Below are positions 29,104 through 36,821 of a stretch of 64,000 bases of DNA, piece by piece. Under the pieces are notes generated by a model. The model was not told the DNA's origin and made no database searches. It saw only the letters and a program-made list of their open reading frames with translations. The stretch is from Litchfieldella anticariensis FP35 = DSM 16096. Its GTDB lineage: Bacteria; Pseudomonadota; Gammaproteobacteria; Pseudomonadales; Halomonadaceae. Position 1 is the stretch's first letter; each line of letters starts with the position of its first letter. A program made the translations under genes and the position numbers. The stretch is from contig NZ_KE332393.1 of the NCBI RefSeq assembly GCF_000409775.1, forward strand, positions 128,171 through 192,170, given 5' to 3'.

Positions 29104-30501
29104 ATGGGAGACGCCAAACGACTACTGCTAATCGACGAGTCACCACATGATCGCCATATTATATCTCAACATATGGCTATCTTTGATTGGCATGTCAAGT
29201 GTGAGGAAAATATAAGGGATGCTTGCAGCACTATAGAAAGCGATAGTTTCTCTATCGGGATGATCCGCTTAGCTAGAAAGACGACAATACGAGAAGCCGA
29301 CATCGAAAATCTGGTTGATAAAAAAAACATTGAGTGGATAGCAATCATTGATGAAATGCTTTTGGAAAATTCTGGTATCAAAAAGGTTATTAGCCAGCTT
29401 TTCTATGCATATCATGTTGCACCGATCAATGCCAGGCAACTCGATTGTTTGCTAAATCATATGATGAAAATGATAAAACTTCCCATTCTCCAGGAAGAGA
29501 TAAATCAGATAGATACCGATAATAATGAGATGATTAGTGTTACCCCGAGTATGCAGAAGCTCTTCCAGACCATCCGCAAGGTAGCCTCGGTAGATGCCCC
29601 CGTCTTTATCAGTGGCGAGTCTGGTACAGGTAAAGAGCTAGCAGCACGGGCCATTCATCAGCACTCATGTCGAAAGAACGGTCCTTTCATTGCGGTCAAT
29701 TGCGGTGCCTTGCCCAGTGGGCTAGTTCAGTCTGAGCTCTTTGGCCATGAGAAGGGCGCTTTTACCGATGCTAGACAACGGCATATCGGACGGATAGAAG
29801 CGGCCTCCGGCGGTACGTTATTTCTCGATGAAATTGGTGATCTTCCTCTCGATATGCAGATAAATCTGCTGAGATTTCTGGAGACATACCGGATAAGGCG
29901 GGTGAGCGGCCTTGAAGAAATACCTGTCGATATCAGGATAATAATTGCTACTCATGTTGATCTTGAGAATTCTGTCAAGATGGGTAAGTTTCGGGAAGAC
30001 CTTTATCATCGACTCAATGTTCTGAGAATTCATATACCTCCGTTACGAGAGCGTAAAGAAGACATCGAAGTATTGGTCAATCTGTTTTTTGACAAGTTTT
30101 CTGATGAAAAATCTTCGAGATTGCGTGGCTTTACTCATGAAGCCATTGAACATATGAAAAGCTATAAGTGGCCAGGTAATGTCCGAGAACTTATTAACCG
30201 AGTTCGTAGAGCCATGGTCATGTGCGAAGAGAATTTCATTCGTCCTGACGACTTGGAATTAGAAAAACATATATCCCCAGATACTATCATCACACTGGAA
30301 AAAGCCCGAAACATGGCGGAGAAATCAGCGTTGGAGGCCGCATTGATTAGAAATCGTAACAATGTAATGCATGCATCAAGAGAGCTGCGCATATCAAGGG
30401 TGACTCTCTATCGTTTGATAGAAAAACACAACATCAACAGGAGTGAGAATATTACCTTCAACAATCATCATGAGGCAAGCGAAATAATCCAAAGAGCTTA
30501 A
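29104..30501 (+). CDS. VpsR-like sigma54-dependent activator, copy 2
   Basis: A 465-residue paralogue of the preceding gene. The two align without gaps through at least residue 250, sharing Walker A GESGTGKE (171-178), Walker [10 protein letters not shown] and the C-terminal Fis-type helix-turn-helix ([18 protein letters not shown]). Two differences matter: the sigma54-contact loop reads GAFTDA instead of GAFTGA, and the segment aligned with VYLDAK of copy 1 reads IRLARK, so the receiver domain lacks that Asp. ATG at 29104 is chosen because AAGGAG lies 9 bases upstream; ATG 29071 is the alternative. It is even richer in Lys, Ile and Asn codons than copy 1, suggesting transfer or relaxed drift. 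Confidence 0.83.
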   Translation: MGDAKRLLLIDESPHDRHIISQHMAIFDWHVKCEENIRDACSTIESDSFSIGMIRLARKTTIREADIENLVDKKNIEWIAIIDEMLLENSGIKKVISQLFYAYHVAPINARQLDCLLNHMMKMIKLPILQEEINQIDTDNNEMISVTPSMQKLFQTIRKVASVDAPVFISGESGTGKELAARAIHQHSCRKNGPFIAVNCGALPSGLVQSELFGHEKGAFTDARQRHIGRIEAASGGTLFLDEIGDLPLDMQINLLRFLETYRIRRVSGLEEIPVDIRIIIATHVDLENSVKMGKFREDLYHRLNVLRIHIPPLRERKEDIEVLVNLFFDKFSDEKSSRLRGFTHEAIEHMKSYKWPGNVRELINRVRRAMVMCEENFIRPDDLELEKHISPDTIITLEKARNMAEKSALEAALIRNRNNVMHASRELRISRVTLYRLIEKHNINRSENITFNNHHEASEIIQRA

Positions 30502-30597
30502 GAAGTGCTTAAATAGCCTAATAAGAAATTTCAAGTAGGATTATAACTATGAGCAAGCCATAAAGGCATCATAAAAACATGGAAGGGGATCATTGTC

Positions 30598-31716
30598 ATG
30601 AGAATCAAGAGAAAGGTTACAACATATGGCATCAGCATAATGTGCCTGATGCTTTCAGGGCCTGTACTTGCTCAGATGGGGGGAGCAAACGGTACGACAT
30701 CGTCAAGCGACAATGTCACACCACAACAAGGGCCTGTCGGTCAGGCTCCGCCGGAGCAGGAAATACAACCCGAGGTTCAGTCCATCCCGGATATCGGGGG
30801 CGTTTTGACACCAAAAGGTCGTTTGGTGATTGAGCCCTCACTGCAGTATTCCCATGCCAGCGTCAACCGTTTGACCTTTCGCGGTGTCGAGATTCTCAGC
30901 ACTTTGCTGATCGGTGTGTTCGAAGCCGAGGATGCCGACCGTGATACTTGGACCGCAGCACTCACCGGTCGCCTGGGCGTCAGCGATCGCCTGGAGTTGG
31001 AACTCAAGGTGCCCTATGTCTATCGCAACGACACCCTATTTGCCACCGTGGCAACAACGGAAGGTCAAACGGAATTCGATATCGATCGGGATCTATCCGG
31101 CAATGGTATGGGTGATATCGAAGTGGCGGCCCACTATCAGATGAACAGTGGCCGGGACGGGTGGCCCTATTTCATCGCCAACCTGCGCTACAAATCGACT
31201 ACCGGTGAAGGCCCTTTCGATATTCGCCGCGATTCCGACGGCATCGAGCAGGAACTGGCGACGGGGTCAGGTTTTCACTCCATCGAACCTAGCATTACCA
31301 TGCTCTACCCATCCGACCCGGCCGTCTATTTTGCCAACCTCGGTTACATGTTCAACTTAGAAGATAACGTCAATCAACGGATAACCGATGACATACTCGT
31401 AGGCGATGTCGATCCCGGTGATGCCATCCGGCTCAGTTTCGGGATGGCCTATGCCATCAACGAGCGCTCGTCCTTCACCTTAGGGTTCAAGAACGATTTT
31501 ATCGGCAAGACCAAAACGGAATTCGTAAATCCTGATAATGGCGATTCAGCGACAGTGAGTTCCCGTTCACTAAACATCGGTTCGTTGCTACTTGGCTGGT
31601 CCTTCCAGATTAGCCGCGATACTTCAGTCAATCTGGCACTCGAACTGGGGGTTACCGACGATGCTCCAGATACACTGCTGACTCTACGAATTCCCTTTGG
31701 CATGAATGCCTTCTAG
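30598..31716 (+). CDS. Outer-membrane beta-barrel, FapF-like candidate exporter
   Basis: A 372-residue secreted protein. The signal peptide ends at about residue 25 (GPVLA|QM). A Gln/Pro-rich stretch (about 26-63) is followed by a barrel domain starting IGGVLTPKGRLVIEPSLQYSHASVNRLTFRG, with alternating aromatic strands and a C-terminal Phe typical of outer-membrane proteins. The 'GGVLTP-G-L-IEP-L-Y-H-SVNR' opening resembles FapF, the pore that secretes Fap amyloid subunits in Pseudomonas; members are often annotated only as 'transporter'. The adjacent FapE-like and C39 peptidase genes support this reading. The FapF assignment is an inference. Confidence 0.72.
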   Translation: MRIKRKVTTYGISIMCLMLSGPVLAQMGGANGTTSSSDNVTPQQGPVGQAPPEQEIQPEVQSIPDIGGVLTPKGRLVIEPSLQYSHASVNRLTFRGVEILSTLLIGVFEAEDADRDTWTAALTGRLGVSDRLELELKVPYVYRNDTLFATVATTEGQTEFDIDRDLSGNGMGDIEVAAHYQMNSGRDGWPYFIANLRYKSTTGEGPFDIRRDSDGIEQELATGSGFHSIEPSITMLYPSDPAVYFANLGYMFNLEDNVNQRITDDILVGDVDPGDAIRLSFGMAYAINERSSFTLGFKNDFIGKTKTEFVNPDNGDSATVSSRSLNIGSLLLGWSFQISRDTSVNLALELGVTDDAPDTLLTLRIPFGMNAF

Positions 31717-31737
31717 ACAGTTTCGACGATGGGTGAC

Positions 31738-31763
31738 GCGCCAGCATGATGTCATGCTGGCGC
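31738..31763. terminator. Hairpin between convergent FapF-like and FapE-like genes
   Basis: A perfect 12-bp inverted repeat, GCGCCAGCATGA / TCATGCTGGCGC, around TG lies 21 bases after one stop and 4 bases before the other. There is no clear U-tract on either side, so it may shield both 3' ends rather than terminate strongly. Confidence 0.55.
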
Positions 31764-31767
31764 CCAT

Positions 31768-32388
31768 CTATCGTGTCAATGAGTTCAAAATTGCAGCACG
31801 CTGGTTGGCATGACGCAAGGCATCGATATTGTTGACCTGGATGTCGATATTCAACTCATGCGCGATTTCCCGGTTCGAAGCGTCACTGATGACACTTCCC
31901 ACAATGGCATTTCGTGTCACGTTATGTAGCACCGATGTGAAACCATTCTGGTCGTTCAGGACAATGCCGGAAAATTGCTTCAGGCCGGGCACATTGATCG
32001 TTATGGGGGCCAGGTCGACGATCGACTGGCCTGCCTGGGGATTGACGATGACGGCTTGTCCGGTGGGATCGACCAGCGATTGAGAAACGACCTTCGCTCC
32101 AGATTCAGAGAGATTCATCACCGTCTGGTAGAGAATATCGTCGACCACGGTACGCAGTGTGGCACCGAAGTCGAGATCTAGCCCCGAGACCGAGAAACCA
32201 CCTCGCAGCCCGGCAAGCGTCTCCGTCTCGATCACTACGGCATTGGCATCGGCAAAGGCATCATATTCCCCAGCCGGCTGCATGCCCAAGTGATCCCAGA
32301 ATCCGCCGGCGAAGACGGTCGAGCTCGACGTCAGCATGAACACTACCAGCGACCTCCTGGTTACCTTGCCAGCCCATTGCTTGTACAT
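31768..32388 (-). CDS. FapE-like secreted protein
   Basis: A 206-residue exported protein with a signal peptide to about residue 27 (STVFA|GGF). It has no Cys. Features are LAGLRGGFSVSGLDLDFG (59-75), which holds a double-Gly sequence LRGG at 61-64, and a segment ITINVPGLKQFSGI (129-142) that aligns without gaps with residues 88-101 of the small secreted protein two genes upstream (6 of 14 identical). This resembles the FapE type of minor subunit in Fap operons, but the similarity is judged by eye. It is last in the leftward four-gene series. Confidence 0.65.
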   Translation of the reverse strand: MYKQWAGKVTRRSLVVFMLTSSSTVFAGGFWDHLGMQPAGEYDAFADANAVVIETETLAGLRGGFSVSGLDLDFGATLRTVVDDILYQTVMNLSESGAKVVSQSLVDPTGQAVIVNPQAGQSIVDLAPITINVPGLKQFSGIVLNDQNGFTSVLHNVTRNAIVGSVISDASNREIAHELNIDIQVNNIDALRHANQRAAILNSLTR

Positions 32389-32414
32389 GATTCGATCGCT
32401 CCTGCCTTGGCAGC

Positions 32415-33116
32415 TTATCGGCCCATCTCGTTGGGGCCAGGCAACAATAATAAAGAGGTTCCCAACCCCGCGCGGTGGACGCCTTGACGAAGAGGCGAGT
32501 CAGGTCTGACCTTCCAATCGCGTTCATGATTGAAGTATTGCTGGGCAAGTTGCATATCTGCCCGGGCCCCAAGCACGGTTCCTTGCCAGAGCGTTTCAAA
32601 ATGCTCCTTAGGCACCACCACGGTTCCCACGGCGGGATCACCAACCAGGACTCGGTCATCATCTATACCTTTGATGACCACGAAGTGCTTGTAGCCACCG
32701 GTATTGATCAAGGTAATCGCGGGAACACCGATCTTGAGGTAGTCATCGAGGGTCAGTTTGAACCCATCGGAGTTCAGGCCCTGACTATCGAGATAGAGTT
32801 TCATGTCGAGCATCGAGAAGCCTTGTGCCTGAATCTGCTCAGGATTCCCGCTCCGGATCATTGACTCGAAGACTTCCGCTTCCGTGGTCTCGCGTCCGTA
32901 GTGGTAGGTCAGCAGAGTCGCGACAGCGGCCGCCCCACAACTATAGTCATACTGCTGGCGGACGACGGCATCCCAGCGCATTTCATTGAGGCTCCTGGCC
33001 TGGACATTGAAAGAGCCGAAGGGGCCGGCGATAGTGACCGGCCCCGCCCTGGTGTCGAGAGGCATCCCTCCCGTCAACAGGGCCAGCACCAGCAACATCT
33101 GTATCGGCTTGATCAT
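32415..33116 (-). CDS. Secreted C39-family cysteine peptidase (FapD-like)
   Basis: A 233-residue protein with a signal peptide to about residue 24 (LDTRA|GP) and a peptidase C39 domain: catalytic Cys60 in YDYSCGAAAVATLL, His144 in GYKHFVVIKG and Asp160 in VLVGDP, so the triad is intact. Unlike bacteriocin ABC exporters, it has no transporter domain. Stand-alone periplasmic C39 peptidases of this kind are FapD in Fap amyloid operons. GGGAGGA lies 6 bases before ATG 33116. Candidate substrates are its neighbours; two carry LRG[GR] sequences reminiscent of double-Gly cleavage sites. Confidence 0.82.
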   Translation of the reverse strand: MIKPIQMLLVLALLTGGMPLDTRAGPVTIAGPFGSFNVQARSLNEMRWDAVVRQQYDYSCGAAAVATLLTYHYGRETTEAEVFESMIRSGNPEQIQAQGFSMLDMKLYLDSQGLNSDGFKLTLDDYLKIGVPAITLINTGGYKHFVVIKGIDDDRVLVGDPAVGTVVVPKEHFETLWQGTVLGARADMQLAQQYFNHERDWKVRPDSPLRQGVHRAGLGTSLLLLPGPNEMGR

Positions 33117-33189
33117 GCATCCTCCCGACCGGTTGCCCCCGGTATTACATCCACGAGATACTGGTTTCCTTCTCCAATATTCATCGACC

Positions 33190-33570
33190 TCATTGCGGGG
33201 CATAGACACTGATATTGACCCCCATCGCCACAGCGTTGCTGTTACCCGTCATCATGTTAAACAGGCCAACACCAGAAAAATTGTCCAACGCCTGAGCTTC
33301 GACGGTAATCCCACCCGAGACGATGGTTCCTGCGGTGAAAGATGCACCGGATACCACAGACTCCATGTTCTGGATGCTTTGCACATTGACCAGATTCTTG
33401 AAGCCTTCCCGCCCTCTGAGTTGCTCCAATTCCTGGGGATCGATACTGTTCAGTGCATCGAACCCCGAAACCTCAATGATTGGTTCAGCACTGACACTTG
33501 CCGCCACACTCATCGTTCCGGCCACAAACAACCCCGTCAGTGATCGCCGCAAGTTCGACGGAATATTCAT
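33190..33570 (-). CDS. Small secreted protein, candidate minor matrix subunit
   Basis: A 126-residue exported protein with a signal peptide to about residue 28 (SVSA|EP). AAGGAGG lies 7 bases before ATG 33570. The segment SIDPQELEQLRGRE (42-55) looks like a peptide-leader 'ELxxLxG' pattern. The C-terminal part (residues 98-120) aligns without gaps with the C-terminus of the Gly-rich protein encoded next (residues 347-369; 7 of 23 identical, including the Asn, ThrGly and Asn positions). Residues 88-101 align with the FapE-like protein. No Cys. I know no named family for it. Confidence 0.65.
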   Translation of the reverse strand: MNIPSNLRRSLTGLFVAGTMSVAASVSAEPIIEVSGFDALNSIDPQELEQLRGREGFKNLVNVQSIQNMESVVSGASFTAGTIVSGGITVEAQALDNFSGVGLFNMMTGNSNAVAMGVNISVYAPQ

Positions 33571-33671
33571 GGAATGCCTCCTTTCGTCATTTCCGCCAAT
33601 CCCGCTTGTCGATGGCAAAGGGACTGGCGGAAACACTCCGCCAGTCCGGTTTCACACGACAAGCCGTACGA

Positions 33672-34811
33672 TCAGTTGCCGATACTGACGTTGCTATGCG
33701 CAGCAACGTTGGTAGCAGCCAGTTGGGAGTTGTAAATGCCGGTCGACAGGTTCATGTTGGCGATCCCGCCGAAGGTGCCGGCACCCGCTGCCATCGTGGC
33801 TGCGCCAGTTGCCAGGGTGGCACTGCCGCCATTGCCGCCGTCGCCGCCATTACCGCCGTTGCCGGCCTGGGCCATGGCATCGCCGCTGGTGCCGGTACCG
33901 CCACCGCCACCGCCACCATTGCCATTACCGCCATTCCCTGCCAGGGCATCGCCACCATTGCCACCGGCACCACCAGTACCTGTCCCGGAACCAGTACCGG
34001 AACCAGTGCCGGAACCGGCACCACCGGTTCCACCGGTCGATGCGGATGTGGCGGTAGCATCACCGCTGGTAGCATCCCCACCCGTCAGGGTGTTGTCGTC
34101 GTCTTCAACGACCACAGCCAAGCCACCCAGGGCACCGTTCGAGGCATCGGTATCGCCATTGGTCGAGCTGGCATCGCCGCCTTGGCCAGCACCGACTCCC
34201 AGGCCCAGACCAAGGCCCACGCCATCACCGCCATCATCGCCGTCACCAGCGTAGGCATTTCCACCGTCACCACCGTTACCGTTGCCGCCGGCTCCCCCAA
34301 CGCCAACGCCCACAGTCGCGGCTATGGCATCACCGCCATCAGCTCCTGCGGCTCCCGCCGCACCGGCTCCGCCATTGATGTTGATAGGGGCGCCTGTGAC
34401 GGTGGAACTCAATTCCTGCAGAGCGATCACGCTGGTGGAGGTGTTGAAGGATTCACTCCAGGCATTGGCATTACCGCCGGCCCCGGATGTTCCGCCGGAG
34501 CCGCCCATGCCGCCGGCACCACCGGTTCCCGTGCCGCTTCCTGCGCCACTGGTCGCGGAAAGTGAGTTTTCATCGTCCAGTTCAGCATCATTGGCGACCT
34601 GGGCATTGGAGAGCCCGATACCCGCACCGGTGCCACCATCGCCGCCATTGCCACCATTGGCACTGCCACTACTGCCACCGACGGCGATAGCTGCCGAGTT
34701 GACCTCTTGATCGACTTGGTCAGCAACGCCTGCAGAGGGGTTGGCATGGGCTGTGGATATCGCCATCACCAACGCCAACGCGGACGTTCCCGCTAGTACA
34801 TACTTGTTCAT
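33672..34811 (-). CDS. Gly-rich acidic secreted protein, candidate amyloid or matrix subunit
   Basis: A 379-residue protein with a clear signal peptide (STAHA|NP, cut after residue 23). The mature chain has no Lys, Arg or Cys, about 30 acidic residues and a single Trp118. Three less repetitive segments (about 24-45, 115-147 and 345-379) are separated by long Gly/Asn/Asp-rich linkers with GGNGGDGG-type repeats. The C-terminus FGGIANMNLSTGIYNSQLAA resembles N-x-x-TG-x-N-x-Q repeats of secreted amyloid-like proteins. GGGAGA precedes ATG 34811; an ATG at 34829 is less likely. A strong sigma54 promoter lies upstream. FapC is the nearest functional analogue, by inference. Confidence 0.7.
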   Translation of the reverse strand: MNKYVLAGTSALALVMAISTAHANPSAGVADQVDQEVNSAAIAVGGSSGSANGGNGGDGGTGAGIGLSNAQVANDAELDDENSLSATSGAGSGTGTGGAGGMGGSGGTSGAGGNANAWSESFNTSTSVIALQELSSTVTGAPININGGAGAAGAAGADGGDAIAATVGVGVGGAGGNGNGGDGGNAYAGDGDDGGDGVGLGLGLGVGAGQGGDASSTNGDTDASNGALGGLAVVVEDDDNTLTGGDATSGDATATSASTGGTGGAGSGTGSGTGSGTGTGGAGGNGGDALAGNGGNGNGGGGGGGTGTSGDAMAQAGNGGNGGDGGNGGSATLATGAATMAAGAGTFGGIANMNLSTGIYNSQLAATNVAAHSNVSIGN

Positions 34812-34956
34812 GGTGTGTCTCCCTATCATGCATGATGATGAATTCCCAACGGCGTAAGATGAGAGCGGATACCGAACTCACAGCAAGACGATGTCAATGG
34901 CCGCGGCTATGCATCGTCACAACTCGATTACTCTCATTTACAGCCAATTACTTATT

Positions 34957-34972
34957 AGCACAATACGTGCCA
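34957..34972 (-). promoter_or_regulatory. Sigma54 (RpoN) promoter of the Gly-rich gene
   Basis: On the minus strand the sequence TGGCACGTATTGTGCT matches the consensus TGGCACGNNNNTTGCW at all fixed positions but one. The GG (-24) and GC (-12) elements have exact spacing. The predicted start lies about 135 bases upstream of the ATG at 34811. Two sigma54 activators are encoded in the same island. Confidence 0.75.
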
Positions 34973-35161
34973 CAAAGAGGTGGAATATAAATATTCGTAT
35001 AAAAACAAATAGATATATTTTCATGACTATCTAAAAGGGAGAGAAAAAGGCGGGAAGACAGGGAGAATGATGCCAATTCTGTTTCACAAACTATACATAG
35101 CTCATTAGAAAATCAGCATTAAGAATAGTAAATATCTTTGTAACCAGTCACTTAACATCTT

Positions 35162-35186
35162 TGTCACATTTACCACTTTTGTGACA
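35162..35186. promoter_or_regulatory. Inverted repeat, candidate enhancer site for the sigma54 activators
   Basis: TGTCACA (35162-35168), 11 bases, then TGTGACA (35180-35186), about 200 bases upstream of the sigma54 promoter, a normal distance for an activator binding site. A further CAGTCAC half-site-like copy lies at about 35146. Confidence 0.4.
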
Positions 35187-35252
35187 GAGCGTGAGAAGGT
35201 CAAAAACGAAGTGTTGTGCAAATGAAAGGGAAAACAGACGGCCGACGATGAT

Positions 35253-36821
35253 TCAGGTCAGGCGCAAATGCTGCCGAATCAATTCCACCAAGGTTTCACC
35301 AGCATTGTGTGCCGTGGTATCCAAATGCACCAGTTGGCGCCGTTCGTCGTCGGCGAAAGGGTCGCGCTGGGCAAGCTGGCGTTCGAGCACGGCCAGACTG
35401 GCCTCGGCAGGATCGCCAACACGACGGGCTCGTTTCTCGATACGAGTTCTGAGCGTAGCGTCATCGGCTTCGAAACTGACCATCAAGACAGGCAAGCCAC
35501 GCGCTTCAGCCTGTTGGCTCAAAAGTTCACGCTGTTCCCGTTTCAAGCACGTCGCATCAATACACACGGGCAAGCCCGATTCCAGCAATATGCCGGTGAG
35601 TTTGGCCAAGTGCCGGTAAGTCAGGCGAGTCGTCCCGGGCGTATAGATGTCCACACCCTGTTGACGACTATCCGCCTGTGGAGAAAATCCGTGCAAACGC
35701 TTGCGCTCTACATCCGAACGCAGGCGCACACTCCCCAGACGACGCACCATCTCTCCGGTGAAACGACTCTTACCACTGCCAGAAACGCCGACACCAATGA
35801 CCAGATAAGGAAACCGGAATTCGGCGTACTCCTCAGCAAGTGCCAGAAAGTGGCGGAATTCATCATGTATCGCCTGGCGACGGTCATTGGCGAGTTCCGG
35901 CTGGTGATAACGCAGCATGGCGACCTTGGCACGCACCACGGCATGGTAAAGCTTGTAGTAACCAAGCACACGCACCAGCTCATAATCGCCGGACAGTTCC
36001 AGATAATGGTTCAAGGCATGACGGGAAAAGGCCATTTCCCCTCGTGCTTCGAGGTCCATCAACAAACAGGCCAGGTCACAACTGACATCGCAGCAGCGCA
36101 ATTCCTCATTGAATTCGATCCCATCGAACATCAGAACACGCCCCTCGTAACACACGGCGTTGCCCAGGTGGATATCGCCATGCGCTTCGCGGACGAAACC
36201 GTCATGGTGGCGTTGCTCGAAGGTGGTATATAGACGTGCGTGCATCTCCTCGGCCCTGAGGGCAAGAGATTGCAGTCGCTGACGATCCTCCTCGTCAGGA
36301 AGACGGGCCATGATCAAGGCGAATTCACGGGCCAGGAGTCCACGGGTAGCATCAGCGGAACCCAGCGTGGAGCTCTCATCGACCCGGGCAACTTGTTCAT
36401 GGAATATCACCAATTGCTCGGTCAAGTCATCGATCAGCTCAAGCGATAGTTCACCACTACGTTGCAGATTGCTGAGCAGTTGACGATTGCTGAACTGACG
36501 CATCTTGACGGCATATTCGATGGGGGCGCCGGCATCGCCGACGCGTGGTGATCGAGGTGTTCCCGAAATCGGTACCGCCGCCAGATACAGGTTAGGCGCC
36601 AAACGCCGATTGAGGCGGACTTCCTGGTCGCAGAAACGATGGCGGCGTTCTAGAGAGGAAAAATCGAGAAAGCCACCGAAATCCAGTGGTTTCTTTATCT
36701 TGTAGGCATAGTCACCGGTGAGCAGGATCCATGAAATATGCGTCTCGCATACTTCCACCCTACTTACCGGATGGTCGTAACAACCTGGATCTCGAAGGGA
36801 CTCGATCAGTGCGTCATTCAC
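35253..36821 (-). CDS. Fused aminoglycoside-phosphotransferase-like and AAA (P-loop) kinase protein
   Basis: A 522-residue two-domain protein. Residues 1-330 form an APH/choline-kinase-like domain with the catalytic loop HGDIHLGN and the metal-binding [15 protein letters not shown]. Residues 340-522 form an AAA_33-type P-loop domain with Walker [13 protein letters not shown]. Such fusions are common in proteobacteria but have no settled substrate. It starts with GTG at 36821, which overlaps the hemL stop (GTGA), so translation is coupled to hemL. A small-molecule kinase role is all that can be said. Confidence 0.8.
   Translation of the reverse strand: MNDALIESLRDPGCYDHPVSRVEVCETHISWILLTGDYAYKIKKPLDFGGFLDFSSLERRHRFCDQEVRLNRRLAPNLYLAAVPISGTPRSPRVGDAGAPIEYAVKMRQFSNRQLLSNLQRSGELSLELIDDLTEQLVIFHEQVARVDESSTLGSADATRGLLAREFALIMARLPDEEDRQRLQSLALRAEEMHARLYTTFEQRHHDGFVREAHGDIHLGNAVCYEGRVLMFDGIEFNEELRCCDVSCDLACLLMDLEARGEMAFSRHALNHYLELSGDYELVRVLGYYKLYHAVVRAKVAMLRYHQPELANDRRQAIHDEFRHFLALAEEYAEFRFPYLVIGVGVSGSGKSRFTGEMVRRLGSVRLRSDVERKRLHGFSPQADSRQQGVDIYTPGTTRLTYRHLAKLTGILLESGLPVCIDATCLKREQRELLSQQAEARGLPVLMVSFEADDATLRTRIEKRARRVGDPAEASLAVLERQLAQRDPFADDERRQLVHLDTTAHNAGETLVELIRQHLRLT

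Larger units (their letters stand above)
34812..35252. other. Regulatory spacer upstream of the Gly-rich gene
   Basis: A 441-base, AT-rich gene-free region between the fusion kinase and the Gly-rich gene. It holds the sigma54 promoter at 34957-34972 and, about 200 bases further upstream, the inverted repeat TGTCACA-N11-TGTGACA. This fits the usual enhancer-plus-promoter layout of sigma54 genes. Confidence 0.6.

Noticed and set aside
33896-34040. Trinucleotide-like CCACCG repeats as a satellite or CRISPR-like array
   Set aside because: They are in-frame codons for Gly/Thr/Ser/Ala repeats of the Gly-rich protein, irregular in unit length and with no spacers.
33736-34710. Long Pro-rich and His/Arg-rich frames opposite the Gly-rich gene
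   Set aside because: They are complements of GGC/GGT-rich codons (giving Pro, Ala, His, Arg runs); no signal peptide or start context, and the minus-strand frame has a signal peptide, ribosome site and promoter.
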